Assembly (NCBI GenBank): GCA_036277635.1
Contig: DASUMP010000119.1
Span: forward strand, 1 to 10,765
DNA from: DASUMP01 sp036277635
GTDB taxonomy: Bacteria > Actinomycetota > Acidimicrobiia > IMCC26256 > PALSA-610
Direction: 5' to 3'
DNA: 10,765 nt
This document shows positions 7,357-10,765 of the stretch, piece after piece. A program made the position numbers and the translations under genes. The notes below the pieces were generated by a model. It ran no database searches. It was not told where the DNA came from and saw only the letters and a program-made list of their open reading frames with translations. How positions within the stretch are numbered: the stretch's first letter is position 1; every line of letters begins with the position of its first letter.

Positions 7357-7362
7357 ACGATA
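7357..7362 (-). promoter_or_regulatory. Candidate -10 element of the flavoprotein gene
   Basis: TATCGT on the minus strand ends 7 nt before ATG 7350 and fits the TAnnnT form. It would start the transcript at the start codon. It sits inside a small inverted repeat, GCACG (7355-7359) and CGTGC (7365-7369), a possible operator. No good -35 element is seen at the proper distance. Confidence 0.35.
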
Positions 7363-7445
7363 ACCGTGCACCGGCCCGCGTCTCGGTCGAGATCCTGGCC
7401 TGCGGCCCGTGGAGCGCCGAATCCGAGGGGTCGACGCGAGATGCG

Positions 7446-7475
7446 GATCGCACTCGCCGCGCGGGGAGCGCGATC
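7446..7475 (-). terminator. Dyad-symmetric stem after the hydrolase gene
   Basis: A 30-bp dyad, 13 of 15 pairs matched and with no unpaired loop bases, begins 4 nt after the hydrolase stop codon. The two mismatches are at 7452/7469 and 7456/7465. It lacks a following U-tract. GC-rich hairpins without U-tracts are reported as terminators in actinobacteria, so this may end the hydrolase transcript before the flavoprotein gene. Its symmetry also permits an operator role. Confidence 0.45.
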
Positions 7476-7479
7476 GAGC

Positions 7480-8280
7480 TCACCGGGCGTCGTGGGCGAG
7501 TGTGCTCAGCATCGCGGCGATCGCGTGCGCAACCTCGGCGGGACGTTCCTCGGGGATCGCGTGACCGGCGTCGGTGAGCTCGATGAGCTGCGCGTGCGGA
7601 AACGCTGCCGCGGTCCGGCGTCCGTGCTCGAGCGAGAAGAACGGGTCGCGGTCGCCCCACATCACCGTGACGGGTCGCGAGGTCGAAGCCATGATCTCGG
7701 GGAACGATCGGTACCGCTCGCCGAGGTGCGCAAGGGCGTCGGCGAAGATGAGCCTGATCGACCGGGCCTGCGCGTTCGATCCGACGTAGATCGCACGATC
7801 GAGTCGGAGCCGCGGGCGTCCGACCATGCCGAGTGTCATCGCGCGCAACGCCGCGCGAGAGAACACGATCCGCGCGTACAACCGGCCGAGCCACGGCACT
7901 GCGATCGGGCGCAGCGGCAGCGGGATCGGCGTATCGGGGAACACGTTGGCCGCGAGGAGCACCATGCCGCCGACGAGGTCCGGGCGATGCGCGAGGAGGT
8001 GGAGCGCCACCGGACCACCGAAGTCGTGGCCGACGATCAGCGCGTTGCGCACGCCGAGCTCGTCGAGTCGACGCGCGAGCTCGACCGCTTGGGTCTCCGC
8101 ACGCAGCTCCTCGATCGGCAGCCGCTCCGCCCGGGATCCGAACCCCGCGAGATCGGGTGCGTGCACGTCGGCGGCGTCGCCGAGGTGCTCGGTCACAGCC
8201 GCCCAGATGCGCGACGAACCCGGGATGCCGTGCAGCAGCACGAGCGGAACCGCCGCGGATGACGTCGAGAACGTGTCCAT
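7480..8280 (-). CDS. Alpha/beta hydrolase with aspartate nucleophile (epoxide hydrolase/dehalogenase-like)
   Basis: The 266-residue protein has the alpha/beta-hydrolase fold. An HGIPGSS oxyanion segment at 17-23 matches the HGxP pattern. APDLAGFG follows at about 41-48. The nucleophile elbow is GHDFGG at 84-89, with Asp86 where esterases and lipases carry Ser. The catalytic acid is most likely Asp212 in GDRDP, and the base His240 in DAGHAIPEE. An Asp nucleophile is the mark of epoxide hydrolases and haloalkane dehalogenases; the HGxP motif leans towards epoxide hydrolase. The cap region (about 112-190) is short and the halide-binding residues cannot be judged. No signal peptide is seen. The start is ATG 8280, without a Shine-Dalgarno but with a -10-like element ending 7 nt upstream. 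It is divergent from the HxlR-type regulator, which probably controls it. The substrate is unknown. Confidence 0.88.
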   Translation of the reverse strand: MDTFSTSSAAVPLVLLHGIPGSSRIWAAVTEHLGDAADVHAPDLAGFGSRAERLPIEELRAETQAVELARRLDELGVRNALIVGHDFGGPVALHLLAHRPDLVGGMVLLAANVFPDTPIPLPLRPIAVPWLGRLYARIVFSRAALRAMTLGMVGRPRLRLDRAIYVGSNAQARSIRLIFADALAHLGERYRSFPEIMASTSRPVTVMWGDRDPFFSLEHGRRTAAAFPHAQLIELTDAGHAIPEERPAEVAHAIAAMLSTLAHDAR

Positions 8281-8286
8281 GTCGAC

Positions 8287-8314
8287 ATCATGCCAGATCA
8301 CTTGTAAAAAACAA
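8287..8314 (-). promoter_or_regulatory. Candidate leaderless promoter of the hydrolase gene
   Basis: On the minus strand TTGTTT (8314-8309) is followed after 16 nt by CATGAT (8292-8287). Initiation 7 nt later falls on ATG 8280. The -35 element lies in the inverted repeat 8299-8317, so a bound regulator would block it. Confidence 0.5.
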
Positions 8315-8317
8315 GTG
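8299..8317. promoter_or_regulatory. Candidate HxlR operator, perfect inverted repeat
   Basis: CACTTGT (8299-8305) and ACAAGTG (8311-8317) are perfect 7-bp arms around AAAAA. The AT-rich element stands out from its GC-rich surroundings. Its centre at 8308 is exactly 28 nt from each start codon (8280 and 8336), and it covers the -35 elements of both divergent promoters. Dimeric HxlR-type regulators bind such repeats next to their own genes, so autoregulation together with control of the hydrolase is likely. Confidence 0.72.
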
Positions 8318-8329
8318 GTTTGGTACCAT
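8302..8329 (+). promoter_or_regulatory. Candidate leaderless promoter of the HxlR-type gene
   Basis: TTGTAA (8302-8307) is followed after 16 nt by TACCAT (8324-8329). Initiation 7 nt later falls on GTG 8336, so the transcript would be leaderless. This also explains the missing Shine-Dalgarno. The -35 element lies inside the inverted repeat 8299-8317. Confidence 0.55.
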
Positions 8330-8335
8330 GACCGC

Positions 8336-8956
8336 GTGAAGACGTACGGACAGTTCTGCGGCCTCGCGCGCGCCCTCGACATCGTCGGCGATCGCTGGAC
8401 GTTGCTCGTCGTGCGCGACCTACTCGCGCACGACGCGACCTTCGGCGAGCTCGAGCGCGGTCTCCCGGGCATCGCCACCAACATCCTCACCGAGCGGCTC
8501 CGCCATCTCGAAGATCACGGGATCGTGTGGCGAAGGCGCGAGGGGCGCCAGACGATCTATGGCCTCACCGGACGCGGTCGCGACCTCACCGACGCGATCC
8601 ACGCCCTGATCCGTTGGGGCGCGCCCGAGATGATGCGCGGCGTCGACAACGATCTCGTGCGAGTCGAATGGCTCGCGGTCGCGCTCGGCGCCCTCACCCG
8701 ACCTTCCACCGCCGGGGGACGCATCCGGTTCCGCGTCGACGACCGCGACGTCACCGTCGACCTCCGAACCGCCGAGGTCAGCACGGACAGTGCGCCCGAC
8801 CCCGACGACGTGGAGATCGACACGTCCGTCGAAGGCGTGCTCGCCCTCATGGCGGGCCGCGCCTCGCTCCGCTCACTCGTGCGCACCGGCGTCGCCCGTT
8901 GCCGACACCTCACCCGCGCGGAACGTCGCCTCCGGATGGTCCTCCGGGCGGGGTAG
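8336..8956 (+). CDS. HxlR-type transcriptional regulator with SCP2-like C-terminal extension
   Basis: The 206-residue protein starts with the HxlR signature YGQFCGLARALDIVGDRWTLLVVRDLL at about 4-30 (given here as the conserved pattern YxQFC...LD.VGDRW), then a winged helix through about residue 90 with RLRHLEDHGIV and a RRREGRQTIYGLT wing. Cys8 is at the place of the redox-sensing cysteine of YodB/CatR-type HxlR proteins, which respond to quinones and electrophiles. HxlR proteins are usually 100-130 residues. Here about 90 extra residues end in a segment (VEGVLALMAGRASLRSLV) resembling the sterol-carrier SCP2-like fold, a possible ligand domain. The start is GTG 8336; the ATG at 8328 opens only a 3-codon frame that ends at TGA 8337-8339. 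It faces the hydrolase gene across a perfect inverted repeat. Its last 84 nt overlap the convergent reductase gene. Confidence 0.88.
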   Translation: MKTYGQFCGLARALDIVGDRWTLLVVRDLLAHDATFGELERGLPGIATNILTERLRHLEDHGIVWRRREGRQTIYGLTGRGRDLTDAIHALIRWGAPEMMRGVDNDLVRVEWLAVALGALTRPSTAGGRIRFRVDDRDVTVDLRTAEVSTDSAPDPDDVEIDTSVEGVLALMAGRASLRSLVRTGVARCRHLTRAERRLRMVLRAG

Positions 8957-10582
8957 CTGCGTCAGATAGTCGTGCACGAGACTGACGCAGACCGAGCCTT
9001 CCCCCACCGCCGAGGCGATTCGCTTCACGGAGCCGTGGCGGACGTCGCCGACGGCGAAGACGCCGGGGAGGCTGGTCTCGAAGTCTGTCGAGGTGCCGCT
9101 GTGCGCGCCGGTGACGACGTAGCCCCACTGGTCGCGCACGATCGCGTCGGGCAGCCACTCCGTGTACGGCTTCCCGCCGATGAGGACGAACACCGCCGCC
9201 GCGTCCACGTTCTCGACCTCGCCGGAGCGCCGACGTTCGAGTTCGAGGAACTGGAGGCGGCTCTCGCCCCCGCCGCCCACCACTTCCACCTCGTAGCGCA
9301 CGTCGACATTCGACGCGTGCTCGATCTCGGCGATCAAGTACTCCGACATGCTCGCGGCGAGCGAGCCCGATCGCACGAGGATCGTCACCTGCTCGGCATG
9401 CTTGGCGAGGTGCAACGCCGCCTGGCCGGCCGAGTTGCCCCCGCCGACCACGAACACACGCTCGCCGGCCAGCGCGAGTGCTTCCGACGCGCCCGCGCCG
9501 TAGTACACGCCGGCCCCGAGCAACGCGTCGAGTTCGGGCACGTCCAGCCGCCGGTACGACACGCCCGTCGCGATCACGACCGCGCGCGATGTGATCTCGC
9601 TCCCGTCGGAGAGGCCGACGACCCGCAGCTCGCCCGACGCGCGCAGCGACGTCGCCGCGCTCCCGTAGACGACCGTCGTCCCGAACAGTCGCGCTTGCTC
9701 GAACGCGCGCGACGCGAGCTCCGTGCCACTGATCCCGCGCGGGAACCCGAGATAGTTCCGGATCATCGAGCTCGTGCCCGCCTGTCCGCCCATCGCCTCG
9801 TGTTCGACGACCGCGACCCGCAGGCCCTCGGAACCGGCGTAGACGGCCGCGGCGAGGCCCGACGGCCCGCCACCGACGATCGTCACGTCGTAGGTCTCGG
9901 TTCCCGGGCGGACGGTGGCGCCGTGGGCAGCCGCGATCTCGCGATTGGTCGGGTCGATCAACACGTGTCCATCGTGCGAGATGACCACCGGCCGACGTTC
10001 GTCGGACGCTCCGACCCGCTCGAGCTCGCGCTTCCCTTCCGGCGAGTCGCACGCGTAGAAGCCGTAGGGGATGTCGTTGCGGCTGAGCACGTCTCGGATC
10101 TCGTGGGCTCGCGCGCTCCGCTCGTCGCCGATCACGCGGACCATCTCGAACCCGCCGCCGCGCAGCCGCCACCACTCGTCGAGGTGCTCGGTCATCGACC
10201 GGTGGAACCGCTCGTCGGGAGCGTGCACAGGCTTCGCGAGGTAGTAATCGGCCTGTCGCAGCGCGCACGCGCGCATGATCGGTCCCGGTGCCGAGCGGTC
10301 CTCTCCCCAGTTGATGAGCAGACCTCGACGCGCGCCCCGATGGATCTGGTGAGCGGCGACGAGGAACTCCGGGCCGGTCATCTCCGGCATCCACTGGTCA
10401 GCGAGGATGACGGCGACTTCGACGCCAGCATCGGCGAGCTCGCGCAGCCGTTGCAGCGCTACCACGGCCGACTCCTCGACGAGCACCGAGTAGTCGGCGG
10501 AGTACCGCGTCGCGAGCTCCCGCCCCACCAGCTCCCGACTCGTCGCGTCGTCGTCGACGACGAGCAGTACCGGCTTCGCCAT
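8873..10582 (-). CDS. Fused response-regulator receiver / thioredoxin-reductase-like flavoprotein
   Basis: The 569-residue protein has three parts. First, a CheY-like receiver (1-130) with acidic Asp10-Asp12, phospho-acceptor Asp62 (ILADQWMP) and Lys117 (AKP). Second, a glutaredoxin-like linker domain at about 146-225 with no CxxC. Third, a thioredoxin-reductase-like flavoprotein with FAD motif GGGPSG (237-242), NADPH motif GGGNSAG (380-386) and the FAD-contacting AVGD around Asp513. Where thioredoxin reductase has its redox CxxC, this protein has GAGAS at about 362-366, so the standard disulfide reaction is not possible. Databases hold such proteins as fused response regulator/thioredoxin-disulfide reductase; the true electron acceptor is unknown. 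A phosphorylation- or interaction-controlled NADPH oxidoreductase is the likely role. ATG 10582 is preferred because the receiver begins there (AKPVLLVVDDD); GTG 10612 is in frame. There is no membrane segment. Confidence 0.88.
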   Translation of the reverse strand: MAKPVLLVVDDDATSRELVGRELATRYSADYSVLVEESAVVALQRLRELADAGVEVAVILADQWMPEMTGPEFLVAAHQIHRGARRGLLINWGEDRSAPGPIMRACALRQADYYLAKPVHAPDERFHRSMTEHLDEWWRLRGGGFEMVRVIGDERSARAHEIRDVLSRNDIPYGFYACDSPEGKRELERVGASDERRPVVISHDGHVLIDPTNREIAAAHGATVRPGTETYDVTIVGGGPSGLAAAVYAGSEGLRVAVVEHEAMGGQAGTSSMIRNYLGFPRGISGTELASRAFEQARLFGTTVVYGSAATSLRASGELRVVGLSDGSEITSRAVVIATGVSYRRLDVPELDALLGAGVYYGAGASEALALAGERVFVVGGGNSAGQAALHLAKHAEQVTILVRSGSLAASMSEYLIAEIEHASNVDVRYEVEVVGGGGESRLQFLELERRRSGEVENVDAAAVFVLIGGKPYTEWLPDAIVRDQWGYVVTGAHSGTSTDFETSLPGVFAVGDVRHGSVKRIASAVGEGSVCVSLVHDYLTQLPRPEDHPEATFRAGEVSATGDAGAHE

Positions 10583-10664
10583 GGTGCGCGGGAGCCTACC
10601 CACGGGGTTCACACCGACGGAGAGCGACTTGCGCCCCCGCCGAACGATCGAATCGAACGCGACG

Positions 10665-10687
10665 ACGGGTCGTCCCGTGGATGGGAC
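10665..10687. repeat. Two overlapping short inverted repeats before the last gene
   Basis: ACGGG (10665-10669) pairs with CCCGT (10674-10678), and GTCCC (10672-10676) pairs with GGGAC (10683-10687). They share bases, so only one hairpin can form at a time. They lie 12 nt before the start of the right-edge gene, in the 117-nt gap from the divergent reductase. A regulatory site is possible but such 5-bp arms also arise by chance in GC-rich DNA. Confidence 0.25.
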
Positions 10688-10699
10688 AGACTGTGGTGG

Positions 10700-10765
10700 A
10701 TGACGTCTCCGCTCGAACGAGCGAACGCGGCGTTCGCGGTGCAGGCTTGGGACGAGGCGTTCGCC
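10700..10765 (+). CDS. Start of a further gene, possibly TPR-containing (cut by window edge)
   Basis: Twenty-two codons run from ATG 10700 to the end of the window without a stop, giving MTSPLERANAAFAVQAWDEA and two more residues. The spacing of Ala, Trp and aromatic residues (ANAAF, AWDEAF) resembles the first helix pair of a TPR, like that at the N-terminus of some actinobacterial LuxR-type regulators. The upstream GTGGTGG is a poor ribosome-binding site. It is divergent from the fused receiver/reductase gene across 117 nt. Another frame from ATG 10681 is also open but its Gly/Arg-rich product looks like a shadow. With so little sequence the family is a guess. Confidence 0.4.
   Translation, partial: MTSPLERANAAFAVQAWDEAFA

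Noticed and set aside
6064..8262. 732-codon plus-strand open frame across the flavoprotein and hydrolase
   Set aside because: It spans two well-supported minus-strand genes and the gap between them; composition is His/Arg/Glu-rich with no domain.
8328..8339. ATG 8328 as a start for the regulator or a leader peptide
   Set aside because: It opens only three codons before TGA at 8337-8339 and overlaps the -10 element; GTG 8336 is in frame with the HxlR domain.
10710..10723. CGCTCG-AA-CGAGCG inverted repeat in the right-edge gene
   Set aside because: Falls within the first codons and can arise from Leu-Glu-Arg-Ala coding in GC-rich DNA; no independent support.

Overview
The window is GC-rich (roughly 70% by eye), densely coded DNA of actinobacterial character. 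This reading rests on three things: a short ECF sigma factor resembling the actinobacterial SigE family, a very large ATPase-LuxR regulator, and several start codons without a Shine-Dalgarno sequence that sit about 7 nt after a -10-like hexamer (leaderless starts). Acidimicrobiia or a neighbouring class would fit, but the sequence alone does not settle the taxon. I see no tRNA, rRNA, insertion sequence, CRISPR array or phage gene, and no gene-free stretch over 300 bases.

Layout, left to right. (1) 1-399 (-) is a small SnoaL/NTF2-like protein, divergent from 518-2896 (+), a 792-residue P-loop ATPase with a C-terminal LuxR helix-turn-helix. The gap between them holds two nested inverted repeats, one overlapping the SnoaL ribosome-binding site. 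(2) 2941-3363 (+) is a DUF1801 protein. It ends 13 nt from the convergent end of a two-gene unit on the minus strand: an ECF sigma factor (5168-4611) overlapping a single-pass membrane protein with a predicted Kelch-like beta-propeller outside the cell (4618-3377), which is the likely anti-sigma factor. (3) 5217-5900 (+) is a SAM-dependent methyltransferase, divergent from the sigma gene across only 48 nt. (4) 7350-5920 (-) is a two-dinucleotide-fold flavoprotein of unknown substrate. (5) 8280-7480 (-) is an alpha/beta hydrolase with an aspartate nucleophile, divergent from 8336-8956 (+), an HxlR-type regulator with a conserved N-terminal cysteine and a C-terminal SCP2-like extension. A perfect inverted repeat lies exactly midway between their two start codons. 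(6) 10582-8873 (-) is a fused receiver / glutaredoxin-like / thioredoxin-reductase-like flavoprotein without a CxxC motif; its end overlaps the end of the HxlR gene by 84 bp. (7) 10700 to the right edge (+) is the first 22 codons of a further gene, possibly TPR-like.

How the parts may work together (inference): there are three regulator-centred modules. These are the LuxR ATPase with the SnoaL protein, the sigma/anti-sigma pair with the methyltransferase beside it, and the HxlR regulator with the hydrolase and possibly the flavoprotein. The third is best supported, because operator and promoter geometry are visible. Each gene family is known. The least usual items are the symmetric leaderless divergent promoter, the propeller-type anti-sigma candidate and the CxxC-less fused reductase. 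I did not find a convincing wholly new system.
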